Below are positions 18,196 through 27,532 of a stretch of 64,000 bases of DNA, piece by piece. The notes under the pieces are model-generated. The model worked only from the letters and a program-made list of their open reading frames with translations, did not search any database and was not told the origin of the DNA. Source of the DNA: Acidobacteriaceae bacterium (GTDB lineage: Bacteria > Acidobacteriota > Terriglobia > Terriglobales > Acidobacteriaceae); contig PLXE01000092.1 in assembly GCA_003151335.1 (NCBI GenBank), positions 38,391 to 102,390 on the forward strand. The letters are read 5' to 3'. Position numbers and translations under genes: made by a program. Position 1 is the first letter of the stretch. Every line of letters begins with the position of its first letter.

Positions 18196-18573
18196 TTATT
18201 CGCTGTACCTCGCGGTGGTCGTGTCGGTCTCCCAAATGGTGACGTCCTTCACCCGGACCCGGCCATTGGTGCCCTGCTTCAACCGCGAGTTGGTCTCATC
18301 GTAGAAATACTTGGCCAGGTTCTCCGCCGAAGGATTGATGGTGGTGAACGGCTCCAACTCATTCATCATCTGGTGGTCGAGATAGTTCATCACCGGGCGC
18401 AGAACGTCCTTCAGGTCCTTGAAGTCCAGCAGCAGCCCGGCCTGGTCCAAGGTCTCGCCGCTGAGGGTGACGCGAACCCGATAGTTGTGTCCGTGGGGCT
18501 TCTCGCACTTGCCGCGATAGTTGCGCAAGTAATGTCCCGCGGAAAACGTATCTTCTACAGTGACTTCGAACAT
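18196..18573 (-). CDS. queD: 6-carboxytetrahydropterin synthase
   Basis: 125 residues from the ATG at 18573 (GGGGAG upstream). The zinc His residues are in FSAGHYL and HGHNY, and the catalytic Cys precedes them in YRGKCEKPHGHNY, so the enzyme looks active. It converts dihydroneopterin triphosphate to 6-carboxytetrahydropterin, the first committed step toward preQ0. It is the first gene of the que run; no preQ1 riboswitch was recognised upstream. Confidence 0.93.
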   Translation of the reverse strand: MFEVTVEDTFSAGHYLRNYRGKCEKPHGHNYRVRVTLSGETLDQAGLLLDFKDLKDVLRPVMNYLDHQMMNELEPFTTINPSAENLAKYFYDETNSRLKQGTNGRVRVKDVTIWETDTTTARYSE

Positions 18574-18837
18574 GGTCTCCCCACCCCGTCGAGCGCAAAA
18601 GCGGCGTTCCATGGGACCCGGTTCCGCCGCAATACCGCAAGTAGTCGGGTGAAGTTACTATCTTACCGTGTTTGGACGCACGAAAGGCAGCCCGGGCTGG
18701 GCTCGTCTCCTAACCTTCACTTTCAAGACAGCACGTCGAGCCAACGATCCACCGCCGGAGCTGTTCAGATCCACTGAAACATACTCCCTGCTGATTCCGT
18801 ATCATTCTCGGTGGGCATTCCGTCTCCGGAGAACTGG

Positions 18838-20409
18838 ATGGCTACCGCTCCTAACCTCTCTCAGTTTGAACATCGCAAGAATCCGGTGCGCTGGTATGCG
18901 ACTGGCTTTGCGGCCGTCGCGTTGATTGTTGCGGCGCGCCTGTTGCTCCATCTGCTGACCGCCAACCGCTACGGCATCTTTCGCGATGAGCTCTACTACG
19001 TCGCCTGCAGCCGGCATCTGGACTGGGGCTACGTGGACATGCCGCCGTTCATTTCGGCGGTGACCTGGCTGGTCACCAAACTGTTCGGGTCTTCGCTGTT
19101 TGTCATCCGCCTCATCCCGGCAATGGCGGGCTGCGGGGCCATCGCACTTACCGGCTACCAGGCGTACCAGTTCGGCGGACGCCGCTTCGCAATGGCATTG
19201 TCCGCTTTGGCCATGGCAGTTTCCGCCGTTTTCGTCATCAACGGCCACCTGCTTGGGACCAACGACTTCGAAGCGCTGTTCTGGATGGGCTGTGCCTCGG
19301 TCGTCATCCTCATCATCCAGACCGGCAATCAGAAATTGTGGCTGTGGTTCGGGGTGCTGGCGGGCATCGGCCTCGAAAACAAGTATTCGATGGCCGTGTT
19401 CGGAATGGGCATCGTCGCCGGATTGCTTTTCACGCCGGAGCGCAAGGCCTTCACCCACAAGTGGATCTGGATTGCGGGCGTGATCGCATTTCTGATTTTT
19501 CTGCCCAACTTGCTGTGGAATGTTCACCGCGACTGGCCGTTCGTGCAGTTGATGCACAACATCCACGCCAGCGGCCGAGACGTTGAACTGAATCCCGTTG
19601 GGTTCTTTCTGCGACAGATCCTGATGGTGAATCCCTTCGCGCTCCCGCTGTGGCTGGCCGGATTGGCCTGGCTCTTCTTTGGCCGCGAAGGGCGGCGCTA
19701 TCGTGTTCTCGGCTGGGCCTACCTGGTCACACTCGCTGTCTTCATGATCCTGCATGGCAAAGATTACTACGTCGCTCCGGCGTATCCCATGCTGTTCGCG
19801 GCTGGGAGCGTGGTCTGCGAAAGCTGGATCGAGCGCACCCGGCGCACCTGGCTGAAACCCGTGTTTGTTCTGGTGCTCGTGGTTCCCGCGCTGGTGTTCT
19901 TGCCGCTGATTGCGCCGGTCATCAGTCCCGCACAGTTTGTCGCTTTCACGCGGGCGATCCACTTCACGCCGCCAATTAGCGAACACAGTCACGCGCGGTC
20001 TCCGCTGCCGCAGTACTATTCCGACGAGCTTGGCTGGGAAGCCATGGTGGCCGAAGTGGCCCGCGTTTATCACAGCCTGCCGCCCGACGTGCAGGCCAAG
20101 ACCGCCATCAAGACCGGCGATTACGGGCAGGCTGGCGCGATCGACTATTTCGGACCAAAGTATGGTTTGCCGCCGGCGGTCTGCTTTCATCAAAACTACT
20201 GGTACTGGGGAATTCACGGCTACACCGGCGAGAGCATAATCGTGGTGGATGAAGACAATCCCGCGCATCTCAAGAGCATCACCGAGCACGCCGAATGGGC
20301 GGGACACTTTGAGTATCCGTACGCGCTGGAGAAGTTCGACATCTGGTATGCCCGGGGACTGAAATTGAGTTTGCACGACGTTTGGGAACATGAGAAAGAT
20401 TGGGACTAG
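18838..20409 (+). CDS. GT39/ArnT-like membrane glycosyltransferase
   Basis: 523 residues from the ATG at 18838 (GGAG about 8 nt upstream; a GTG at 18811 is also in frame). About ten hydrophobic segments fill residues 20-380. The first periplasmic loop has YGIFRDELYYVACSRHLDWGYVDMPP; the acidic RDE pair and the DMPP block match the PMT_2 family of polyprenyl-phosphate-sugar transferases. The soluble C-terminal third follows. Donor and acceptor are unknown; such enzymes glycosylate lipids or proteins at the outer face of the membrane. The ada frame overlaps its 3' end. Confidence 0.8.
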   Translation: MATAPNLSQFEHRKNPVRWYATGFAAVALIVAARLLLHLLTANRYGIFRDELYYVACSRHLDWGYVDMPPFISAVTWLVTKLFGSSLFVIRLIPAMAGCGAIALTGYQAYQFGGRRFAMALSALAMAVSAVFVINGHLLGTNDFEALFWMGCASVVILIIQTGNQKLWLWFGVLAGIGLENKYSMAVFGMGIVAGLLFTPERKAFTHKWIWIAGVIAFLIFLPNLLWNVHRDWPFVQLMHNIHASGRDVELNPVGFFLRQILMVNPFALPLWLAGLAWLFFGREGRRYRVLGWAYLVTLAVFMILHGKDYYVAPAYPMLFAAGSVVCESWIERTRRTWLKPVFVLVLVVPALVFLPLIAPVISPAQFVAFTRAIHFTPPISEHSHARSPLPQYYSDELGWEAMVAEVARVYHSLPPDVQAKTAIKTGDYGQAGAIDYFGPKYGLPPAVCFHQNYWYWGIHGYTGESIIVVDEDNPAHLKSITEHAEWAGHFEYPYALEKFDIWYARGLKLSLHDVWEHEKDWD

Positions 20410-20521
20410 TCCGAAGGCGGCGGTCGGTGGCAATACAGCTCTGAAAGGAGCGGCGTTGTCAAAACGCTTTGCCCGCAAGGGCCGGATAGCGCCGCCTCGG
20501 AGCCGCAGCTACGCTGTGACC

Positions 20522-21592
20522 ATGCAAACCCAACTTCAGAATGAAAGTCAGAATGAAAACCGGAACGAAAATCATTGGCAACAAGTGATGGCGCGCGATG
20601 CCCGGCAGGACGGCCGCTTCGTTTTCGCGGTGCGCACCACCGGCATTTACTGCCGCCCATCGTGTCCCAGCCGTCGCCCGCGGCGCGACTCGGTTGAGTT
20701 TTTTCCCGATCCGCGTGAAGCCGAGCGCGCTGGTTACCGCGCCTGTCTGCGTTGCAAGCCGACGGAAATCTCGGCTCAGGCGCAATATGTGCTGCGGGCG
20801 CGGCAGTTGCTCGACAGCGCCGAAGGCGTGGTTACGCTCGCGCAACTCAGCAAGCGTGTCGGGCTTAGCCCGTTCCATCTGCAACGGCTGTTCAAACGCG
20901 CAACCGGGCTCAGTCCGCGCGAATATCAATCAGCGCGGCGCATGCAGCAGGTCAAAACCGAACTACGCAAAGCAGGGGATGTGACCACCGCACTGTACGA
21001 CGCAGGCTTCAGCTCGCCCAGCCGTCTCTACGAGAAGTCCGATCAACAGCTTGGCATGACGCCGGGCGCCTACCGGCGCGGGGGCGCGGGCGCGACGATC
21101 ATGTTTGCGATTGCGCCGACTCCGCTGGGGCGAATGCTGGTTGCTGCCACCGAGCGCGGCCTGTGCGCGGTTCGCTTTGGCGAGACCGCGACCGAGTTGG
21201 AGCGCGGCCTGCGCAGCGAATTCCACGCAGCGACCTTGCATCGTGACGATGCGGCCATGCGTCGTTACATCGAGCCGCTGCTGGCCAGCCTCGGCGGCGA
21301 TAAGACCATAATCGACCTGCCGCTTGACGTGCGCGCCACCGCCTTCCAGCAGAAAGTTTGGGAGACGTTGCAACGGATTCCGCGCGGCGAGACGCGCAGC
21401 TACACCGAGATCGCGCGCGCGATCGGCGATCCGAAAGCGGTCCGCGCCGTGGCTCGCGCTTGCGCTTCGAATCCCGTGGCGCTGGCCGTGCCTTGTCATC
21501 GCGTAGTCCGCAGCGACGGGAATCTGGCGGGATATCGTTGGGGGCTGGAGCGGAAGAGAAAACTACTCGAGCGAGAGCGGGCAAACTCCTAA
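20522..21592 (+). CDS. ada: Ada-type bifunctional DNA alkyl-repair protein and regulator
   Basis: About 356 residues from the ATG at 20522; the frame is open back to 20390, and the exact start is uncertain because no strong ribosome site is visible. The N-terminal zinc domain has the methyl-phosphotriester Cys pattern YCRPSC and CLRC. An AraC-type HTH pair follows (TLAQLSKRVGLSPFHLQRLF, and GFSSPSRLYEK). The C-terminal MGMT domain ends with the alkyl-acceptor PCHRVV and the GYRWGLERKRKLL signature. It repairs methyl-phosphotriesters and O6-methylguanine and activates its regulon when methylated. The N-terminus is odd in its Gln/Asn/Glu-rich start. Confidence 0.92.
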   Translation: MQTQLQNESQNENRNENHWQQVMARDARQDGRFVFAVRTTGIYCRPSCPSRRPRRDSVEFFPDPREAERAGYRACLRCKPTEISAQAQYVLRARQLLDSAEGVVTLAQLSKRVGLSPFHLQRLFKRATGLSPREYQSARRMQQVKTELRKAGDVTTALYDAGFSSPSRLYEKSDQQLGMTPGAYRRGGAGATIMFAIAPTPLGRMLVAATERGLCAVRFGETATELERGLRSEFHAATLHRDDAAMRRYIEPLLASLGGDKTIIDLPLDVRATAFQQKVWETLQRIPRGETRSYTEIARAIGDPKAVRAVARACASNPVALAVPCHRVVRSDGNLAGYRWGLERKRKLLERERANS

Positions 21593-21767
21593 CTATGTAG
21601 TCTTCGTGACATGCGGCGGACTGCTCCGTCGCATTTTCATCGCGCCAATCAGTTCCACTTCGGAACTAGACTGTCACCTCTGCGTTTCCCATCCTCGCGC
21701 CACTCATTTATACTTGCCCGTTTCACGGTATGCGCTCGGAGCATTCCGTGGAGCGTTAGGAGCCCTG

Positions 21768-22538
21768 GTGAAGATCCTGGTCTGCATGAAGCAGGTCCCG
21801 CAGAAAGACGCGCCGCTCAAGCTGAATGAGGGCGGCACGTGGATTCGCGAAGATGTTTCCTATGAAGTGAACGAGCCCGACGCTTACGCTCTGGAAGAGG
21901 CGCTGCGACAGAGAGAGAAGCACGGCGGCGAGGTGGTGGCGATCACCGGCGGCCCGCCCCGCGCGCAGCAGGTTTTGCGCGAGGCGCTGGCCAAGGGGGC
22001 CGACCGCGCCATTCACCTGGAAGGCGACGGCTTCGTTACCCTCGACGCGTTCAACACTGCGAAGGCCTTCGCCGCGGCCATCAAGGACGAGAGCTTCGAT
22101 CTCATCTTCACCGGCTTGCAGTCCGACGATTACGGCTTTGCCCAGACCGGCGTCATTCTGGCTGAGCTGCTGGGCTGGCCGCACGCCACCATCATCATGC
22201 AAATCGAAAAGAGCGATAGCGGCATTCGCGTGAAACGCGAACTCGAGGCAGGCTTCTTCCAGTTTGTCGAGATGCCGCTGCCGGCGCTGCTGACCATCCA
22301 GTCGGGCATCAACAAATTACGTTATGCGACCTTGATCGGCATTAAGCAGGCGAAGAACAAGCCGCTCAAGAAAGTGAGCTTTGACGAAGTCAAGCCGGCG
22401 CTCGGCGAAAACTTGCAGAGGATCGAGAAGCTGTACATCCCGCAGAAGACCAAGAAGACCGAAGTGCTGGAAGGTCCGCCGGGAGAGATCGCCAAGAAAT
22501 TGGTGGACAAGCTGCGCAACGAGCTGCGCGTGATCTAA
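21768..22538 (+). CDS. etfB: Electron transfer flavoprotein beta subunit
   Basis: 256 residues from the GTG at 21768, preceded by TAGGAG. It has the family start VKILVCMKQVPQKD, the NEPDAYALEEALR segment, and DLIFTGLQSDDYGFAQTG near the AMP/FAD site. With EtfA it forms the ETF heterodimer that accepts electrons from acyl-CoA and other dehydrogenases. A small membrane protein gene separates it from etfA. The upstream open frame to 21606 has no family match and is not used. Confidence 0.93.
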   Translation: MKILVCMKQVPQKDAPLKLNEGGTWIREDVSYEVNEPDAYALEEALRQREKHGGEVVAITGGPPRAQQVLREALAKGADRAIHLEGDGFVTLDAFNTAKAFAAAIKDESFDLIFTGLQSDDYGFAQTGVILAELLGWPHATIIMQIEKSDSGIRVKRELEAGFFQFVEMPLPALLTIQSGINKLRYATLIGIKQAKNKPLKKVSFDEVKPALGENLQRIEKLYIPQKTKKTEVLEGPPGEIAKKLVDKLRNELRVI

Positions 22539-22660
22539 GGCGTATTCGAGCGGCCCTGGCCGCCTGATCGTCCGCAGGTGCAAGGTCGCCACCGGGCTTG
22601 AAAGTTTGGCTGTCAGTGAATTGGCAAGTCGGCGCCCGCGGCGGCGGGTAGGAGGCGACC

Positions 22661-22870
22661 ATGCCATCGTCAGAAGAGAAACGTGAAACCGGCTCAGCCT
22701 TCGTGATCATTGGCTGGGTGCTGGTGCTGTTTGCATTCCTAGTCATGTTCTTTCAGCCGGCGGCACGCAAGCTGGGGGAGACACGGTTTGAGATCATCGC
22801 AGGCGTGCTGGTCGCCGTGGGTCTGCTGTTGAATATCGTCGGCGCTCGCATAAGACGCCGCAATCGCTGA
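22661..22870 (+). CDS. Small two-helix membrane protein
   Basis: 69 residues with two hydrophobic helices (about residues 14-32 and 44-61), a short polar loop and a basic end (RIRRRNR). The ATG follows GGAGG at good spacing, and the gene sits between etfB and etfA on the same strand, which supports it being real. The function is unknown; it is not a known ETF subunit. Confidence 0.7.
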   Translation: MPSSEEKRETGSAFVIIGWVLVLFAFLVMFFQPAARKLGETRFEIIAGVLVAVGLLLNIVGARIRRRNR

Positions 22871-22926
22871 AGCGGCGGCGACGTATGCGCGCAGCTGGAA
22901 CATGCTGCGGAAAAAGTCGGAAAAGC

Positions 22927-22965
22927 AGATCCCTCACCGACTAAAGTCGGTTCGGGATGACAATA
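22927..22965. repeat. Dispersed repeat, AGATCCCTC...CGGGATGACAAT type, with inner hairpin
   Basis: It shares both ends with the repeat at 7250-7279 but has a different centre, CCGACT-AA-AGTCGG, which is itself a perfect 6-bp hairpin (22937-22950). It lies in the 120 bp between the small membrane protein gene and etfA. Confidence 0.5.
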
Positions 22966-22991
22966 ATAAAGGCAGATAAGATCGGATCGAA

Positions 22992-23984
22992 ATGGCAGAT
23001 ACCATCCTGGTTGTAGTAGAGCAACGCGAAGGCAAGCTGAATCGTGTTTCCTGGGAGACCATCACCGGAGCGCAGGCGATCGCCGCTGAAACCGGCTGGA
23101 CGCTGGAAGCGGCCGTAGCTGGCAGCGGCGTGGGCGACATCGCCAAAGAAATCGCCGCGACAAAAGTGTCGAAGGTGTACGACCTCGAGTCGGCCAAGCT
23201 GGAGCCGTACACCCCCGATGGCTTTGTGGCCGCGCTGAAACCGTTCCTCGAGCAGAAACAGCCCAAGCTCGTATTGATGCCGCACACCTACCAGGTGCGC
23301 GACTTCGCTCCCAAGCTGGCTGCCGCTTTGAATCGCACGCTCATCAGCGATGCCGTCGGCTACAAGTATGAGGGCGGCAACCTGCGGTTCACACGCCAGA
23401 TGTTCCAGGGAAAGTTCGCCGCCGACGTGTCGTTCGTTGGTGGTCCTCCGTACTTCGCGACCTTCCAGAATGGTGCATTCCGTGCCGACCAGATCGTACA
23501 AGGGGACGCAGCCGCGCCGGTGGAAACCGTTAATCTCGACGTGGCCGACGGTGTGGTGCGCAATAAACCCGAGGCCCCGTTCAAAGAGGCGAAGCAGGCA
23601 GTCGATCTAACCCAGGCCCAGGTCATTGTCGCTGTTGGCCGCGGTATCAAGGAGCAGAAGAACATTGCACTTGCTCAGCAGTTGGCCGACGCGCTGGGCG
23701 GCGAGATCGCGGCGTCACGCCCGATTTGCGATGCCGGTTGGCTGCCCATGGAGCGTCAGGTCGGATCTTCTGGACAGACCGTCGCACCCAAGCTGTATCT
23801 CGCGCTGGGAATCAGCGGTGCGATTCAGCACGTGGTGGGGATGAAAGGCGCGCGTACTATTATTGCCGTCAACAAAGACGCAGAGGCGCCAATCTTTGAA
23901 ATCGCCGATGTCGCCGTGGTCGGCAATCTGTTCGATATCGTTCCACCCCTGATCGAAGAAGTGAAAAAAACGAAAGGCGCTTAG
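22992..23984 (+). CDS. etfA: Electron transfer flavoprotein alpha subunit
   Basis: 330 residues. The C-terminal FAD domain is clear: VAVGRGIKEQKNI, ASRPICDAGWLPMERQVGSSGQTVAPKLYLALGISGAIQH and AVNKDAEAPIFEIADVAVVGN, the standard ETF-alpha signature. It pairs with etfB upstream and delivers electrons to the ETF-QO encoded next. The Shine-Dalgarno sequence is weak. Confidence 0.95.
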   Translation: MADTILVVVEQREGKLNRVSWETITGAQAIAAETGWTLEAAVAGSGVGDIAKEIAATKVSKVYDLESAKLEPYTPDGFVAALKPFLEQKQPKLVLMPHTYQVRDFAPKLAAALNRTLISDAVGYKYEGGNLRFTRQMFQGKFAADVSFVGGPPYFATFQNGAFRADQIVQGDAAAPVETVNLDVADGVVRNKPEAPFKEAKQAVDLTQAQVIVAVGRGIKEQKNIALAQQLADALGGEIAASRPICDAGWLPMERQVGSSGQTVAPKLYLALGISGAIQHVVGMKGARTIIAVNKDAEAPIFEIADVAVVGNLFDIVPPLIEEVKKTKGA

Positions 23985-24193
23985 CAGCATCGCGCACGCC
24001 GGCAGATTCTTGAAGTAGGGAGCGGCGCATGAACTTGCGCCGTTCTTTTTGCGTAACATCAATTTGTAATTTGGGGACATCACCTGCCCGGGACCTGCGA
24101 TGAGCGGCTGTAACAATGTCACAGTTTTCTTCGTCACAGTTTTGTCATCGAGGGTGACGATAAAATAATCATGTACTTTTTCGGAAAGGCCTA

Positions 24194-25909
24194 ATGATCG
24201 TTTTTCGTAAACCGCTTGAGGGTGTTGAACGTCCGGTAATGGAAGCCGATGTCGTCATCGTCGGCGGAGGCCCCGCGGGTATGGCCTGCGCCTTGCGCCT
24301 GTCGCAGCTTATTGACGAGCACAACGCCAGCCATCCTGACGCCCCGCTCACTAAGGAGAATATCTACCTCCTGGAGAAGGCGAGGGAGGTAGGGGCGCAT
24401 TGTCTGTCGGGCGCGCTGCTGGACCCGCGCTCCATGCGCGAGCTGCTGCCCGGCTTCGAAAAGGAAGCGCCACTTGATGCCGCGGTAGTGAAAGAGGCGG
24501 TTTACTTCCTGACCCGCACCGGCAAGTTCAAGTTCCCCATCACGCCTCCGGCCATGCGCGACCATGGAAACTACGTTATCTCCATCAACAAGTTCGTGAA
24601 GTGGCTGGGCAGCAAGGTGGAAGAGGCGGGGATCACGGTCTTCACCGGTTTTGCCGGCTCCGAGCTGCTTTTTGAAAGCGGGCGCGTGGTGGGAGTGCGG
24701 ACCGACGATAAAGGCGTGGACAAGAACGGCGAGCGCAAGTCTAACTTCGAGCCCGGCTACGATCTAAAAGCCAAGGTTGTGATTCTGGCCGAAGGCACGC
24801 GCGGCTCGCTGACCAAGCAACTCATAGGCCGCTTCCAGCTCGATAAAGAACGCAATCCACAAACCTACGGGGTCGGAGTGAAGGAGCTGTGGGAGCTGCC
24901 CGCCGGGCGCGTCGCGCCGGGCGAGGTCATCTACACCATGGGCTACCCGCTGACCTTCCACGAATATGGGGGCGCTTGGATTTACGGCGCCAAAGACAAT
25001 CTCGTCTCGCTGGGTTTTGTCACCGGGCTCGACTATCGTGATCCGCGTCTTGATCCGCATCGCGTGCTCCAGGAGTTCAAGAAACATCCGTTCATCGCCC
25101 GGCTACTGGAGGGCGGTAAGATGGTGCGCTATGGCGCCAAGTCGCTGCCCTACGGCGGCTGGTGGTGCATTCCCCCGCTGGCCGGCGATGGCTGGATGGT
25201 CCTGGGCGACTCTGCCGGCTTCTTGAATTCACAGCGGCTGAAGGGGATTCATCTTGCCATTAAAAGTGGGATGCTGGCGGCCGAGACTGCCTTCGATGGC
25301 ATGGTGAAGAACGATTTCTCGCTCGCCCTGCTGGAGACATTTCAGGACCGCGTGGAGAAGAGTTGGATTAAGACCGAACTTTGGCCGGTGCGCAACTTCC
25401 ACCAGGGATTCGAGAGCGGCCTCGTCGCGGGCATGTTCCACGCGGGCATGCAGCAGTTTACGGGTGGCCGCGGCCTGCACCCGCATTACACCAACGAGGC
25501 GGGGCATCGTCGCATGGAGCAGTTGAAGCGGCTTTCGGCGGACGGCGGCCCGGAGGCGGATATCATCGGTCCCGCCAAGGGCGACGGCAAACTCACCTTC
25601 GACAAGCTGACCGACGTGTATTACTCCGGCACCAAGCACGAAGAAGACCAGCCGGCGCATCTGGTGATCCACGACACCAACATCTGCAACGAGCGCTGCG
25701 TAACAGAGTACGGCAACCCTTGCAAGAATTTTTGCCCGGCCAGTGTTTACGAGATGGTCGAAGCCGCAGATACGCCCAGCGGATTGCAGATCCATCTGAA
25801 TGCATCGAACTGCGTGCACTGCAAGACCTGCGACATCATGGACCCATACGAGATCATCACCTGGGTCCCGCCAGAAGGCGGCGGCGGGCCGAACTACGAA
25901 GGGATGTAA
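24194..25909 (+). CDS. Electron transfer flavoprotein-ubiquinone oxidoreductase
   Basis: 571 residues. The N-terminus has the FAD loop VVIVGGGPAGMACALRL; the C-terminus has a ferredoxin-like [4Fe-4S] site (CNERCVTEYG, CKNFCP, then NCVHCKTCDI). This is the standard ETF-QO layout, which passes electrons from reduced ETF to quinone at the membrane. GGAAAGG precedes the ATG. The 24000-24190 gap upstream holds no gene and probably an own promoter. The etfB-etfA-ETF-QO set supports fatty-acid or amino-acid oxidation. Confidence 0.95.
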   Translation: MIVFRKPLEGVERPVMEADVVIVGGGPAGMACALRLSQLIDEHNASHPDAPLTKENIYLLEKAREVGAHCLSGALLDPRSMRELLPGFEKEAPLDAAVVKEAVYFLTRTGKFKFPITPPAMRDHGNYVISINKFVKWLGSKVEEAGITVFTGFAGSELLFESGRVVGVRTDDKGVDKNGERKSNFEPGYDLKAKVVILAEGTRGSLTKQLIGRFQLDKERNPQTYGVGVKELWELPAGRVAPGEVIYTMGYPLTFHEYGGAWIYGAKDNLVSLGFVTGLDYRDPRLDPHRVLQEFKKHPFIARLLEGGKMVRYGAKSLPYGGWWCIPPLAGDGWMVLGDSAGFLNSQRLKGIHLAIKSGMLAAETAFDGMVKNDFSLALLETFQDRVEKSWIKTELWPVRNFHQGFESGLVAGMFHAGMQQFTGGRGLHPHYTNEAGHRRMEQLKRLSADGGPEADIIGPAKGDGKLTFDKLTDVYYSGTKHEEDQPAHLVIHDTNICNERCVTEYGNPCKNFCPASVYEMVEAADTPSGLQIHLNASNCVHCKTCDIMDPYEIITWVPPEGGGGPNYEGM

Positions 25910-26037
25910 CGAGGCGGCTTTTTGCCATTCGCCATTCGCTTTTCGCTGATGCTTAGGAAATGCTTTTGCCAATGAGCATTTTCCTTTTCTGGGTGCTGCT
26001 TTCTACTGCGGTACTCATCTATAATCGTAACTACTGT

Positions 26038-26170
26038 TTCCGACCTCCGTGGCCTACCGGAATACCCAAGGCTGCGGCGGCGGTGTTCTGCAGATTTTGC
26101 GGAACCGAGGGTGTGAAGGGAAACGTTCACGCCTCCCGTGCTTGGAAAGGAAACGATCAGCCGCGCTGTG
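26038..26170 (+). ncRNA. Probable molybdenum-cofactor (Moco) riboswitch upstream of moaA
   Basis: The leader is about 80 bases ahead of moaA and matches what I remember of the Moco RNA motif: ACCTCCGTGGCCTACCGG and AATACCCAAGG at the 5' side, a hairpin TTCTGCA/TGCGGAA (about 26086-26104), then GAACCGAGG, a long hairpin GGTGTGAA/TTCACGCC (26111-26133) with a GGGAAAC loop, CCTCCCGTG, and CTTGGAAAGGAAACG. The two GGRAA-type loops and the position before moaA are characteristic. It would turn moaA off when cofactor is plentiful. A covariance-model search was not possible here. Confidence 0.75.
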
Positions 26171-26249
26171 TCTTCCTTCGCGCTGCGCCTGTCCCTTCCT
26201 TGCACATTACAGGTTTTAGCTGAAAGCTGACGGCTGAGAGCTGACTGCT

Positions 26250-27239
26250 GTGTTCCTCACCGACAAATTCGGGCGGCGCATCAACGACCTGCGGATCTCC
26301 ATTACCGATCGCTGCAACTACCGCTGCGTCTATTGCCGTTCGGGCACCGGCGGGCCGCAATTTCCCGAGATGCCCATTGCCGACTACCTGCGCATGGCGC
26401 GCGTGTTCGTTGGGCTGGGAATCACCAAGGTCCGCCTCACCGGCGGCGAGCCACTGTTGCGCCGAGGTCTGGGGGAGATGGTCCGCGAACTGGGTCTCAT
26501 GCGCACGCTTGAAGGCCAGCCCCTTGATATCGCCATCACCACCAACGGCCATCTACTGGCCGAGATGGCGCAGCCCCTTGCCGATGCCGGCCTGACACGG
26601 GTAACGGTTTCGATGGACGCCGTCGATGCAGGAGAATTCGCACGCATCACGCGCGTACCCAACGGCTACGAGCGTGTGCTCGCCGGAATCCGCGCCGCGC
26701 AAAGTGCCGGGCTCAGCCCGGTGAAGATCAACTGCGTCCTGCTGCGCGGCTTCAACGACGATCAGATCACCGCCTTCGGCCGCTTCGCCCGCGAGCAAGG
26801 CGTCGCCGTCCGCTTCATCGAATTCATGCCGCTGGAAGAAGACCGCGTCTGGTCGCCGGAGATCGTCGTGACCCTCGACGAAATCGTGCGCCGCATGGCT
26901 GAGTTCATGCCGCTGCGCGAAATCGGCCACGCGCGCAGCGAGACCGCCCGCCGCTATGTGTTTGAAGACGGGATTGGCGAGATCGGAATTATCGCGCCGG
27001 TGTCGCATCCCTTCTGCGGGCATTGCAGCCGAATCCGTGTAACGTCAGATGGCAAGATCCGCACCTGCTTGTTTTCAGTCCGCGAGCACGATCTGGCTGG
27101 CTTGATGGCGCAAGGCGCCGGCGACGAAGAGATGGTCGAGTTCATCGTTCACGCCGTCGAGCACAAGGAAGAGCGCCACCACATCGGCGAGCCAGGCTTC
27201 ATACCGGCATCCAGAACGATGGTGCATATTGGGGGGTAG
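26250..27239 (+). CDS. moaA: GTP 3',8-cyclase (radical SAM, molybdenum cofactor biosynthesis)
   Basis: 329 residues from a GTG at 26250. The N-terminal radical-SAM motif is CNYRCVYC (residues about 23-30), followed by LTGGEPLLRRGL. The C-terminal [4Fe-4S] ligands are in HPFCGHCSRIRV and KIRTCLF. The protein ends with HIGG, the C-terminal double-glycine needed for activity. It converts GTP to (8S)-3',8-cyclo-GTP, the first step to molybdopterin. A probable Moco riboswitch precedes it; no other moa/moe gene is in the window. Confidence 0.94.
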   Translation: MFLTDKFGRRINDLRISITDRCNYRCVYCRSGTGGPQFPEMPIADYLRMARVFVGLGITKVRLTGGEPLLRRGLGEMVRELGLMRTLEGQPLDIAITTNGHLLAEMAQPLADAGLTRVTVSMDAVDAGEFARITRVPNGYERVLAGIRAAQSAGLSPVKINCVLLRGFNDDQITAFGRFAREQGVAVRFIEFMPLEEDRVWSPEIVVTLDEIVRRMAEFMPLREIGHARSETARRYVFEDGIGEIGIIAPVSHPFCGHCSRIRVTSDGKIRTCLFSVREHDLAGLMAQGAGDEEMVEFIVHAVEHKEERHHIGEPGFIPASRTMVHIGG

Positions 27240-27532
27240 CTGTCAGCTATCAGCTTGCACAATCCCTCTCGACGCGCCACAATAGATTCATTCGGTCCTT
27301 GTCACCGCGCCGTGTGAGGTGCGGTTCGTGTTTTTGTAACGCAGGCGCGGTCCAGGTCATCGAATGCAGTAAGAAGCGTCAACTTGCAGCTTCAACATCC
27401 CCGTAGGTCGGGCCCGCCGTGGCGGGTAGTGGATCTACTGGAGCCGCAGGTCAGCTTTCAACATCCCCGTTCCGGGGCGTGAGATTCCGAGCAACGGAGC
27501 CGCGCGGCTGGGACTGAAGGCAGAGACAAATA
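27240..27532. other. Intergenic stretch with short repeats
   Basis: No gene is seen. A direct near-repeat, CAGCTTCAACATCCCCGT and CAGCTTTCAACATCCCCGT, brackets a GC-rich palindromic segment (GGGCCCGCCGTGGCGGG, about 27410-27426). It looks like a dispersed intergenic element and contains the nadA promoter region. Confidence 0.4.

Noticed and set aside
18802..20478. A 558-codon minus-strand frame opposite the GT39-like gene
   Set aside because: Antisense artefact; the plus-strand protein has consistent membrane segments and family motifs.
25960..26223. An 87-codon frame before moaA beginning with a hydrophobic stretch
   Set aside because: It covers the probable Moco riboswitch; most of the frame is the structured RNA, and no protein family is recognised.
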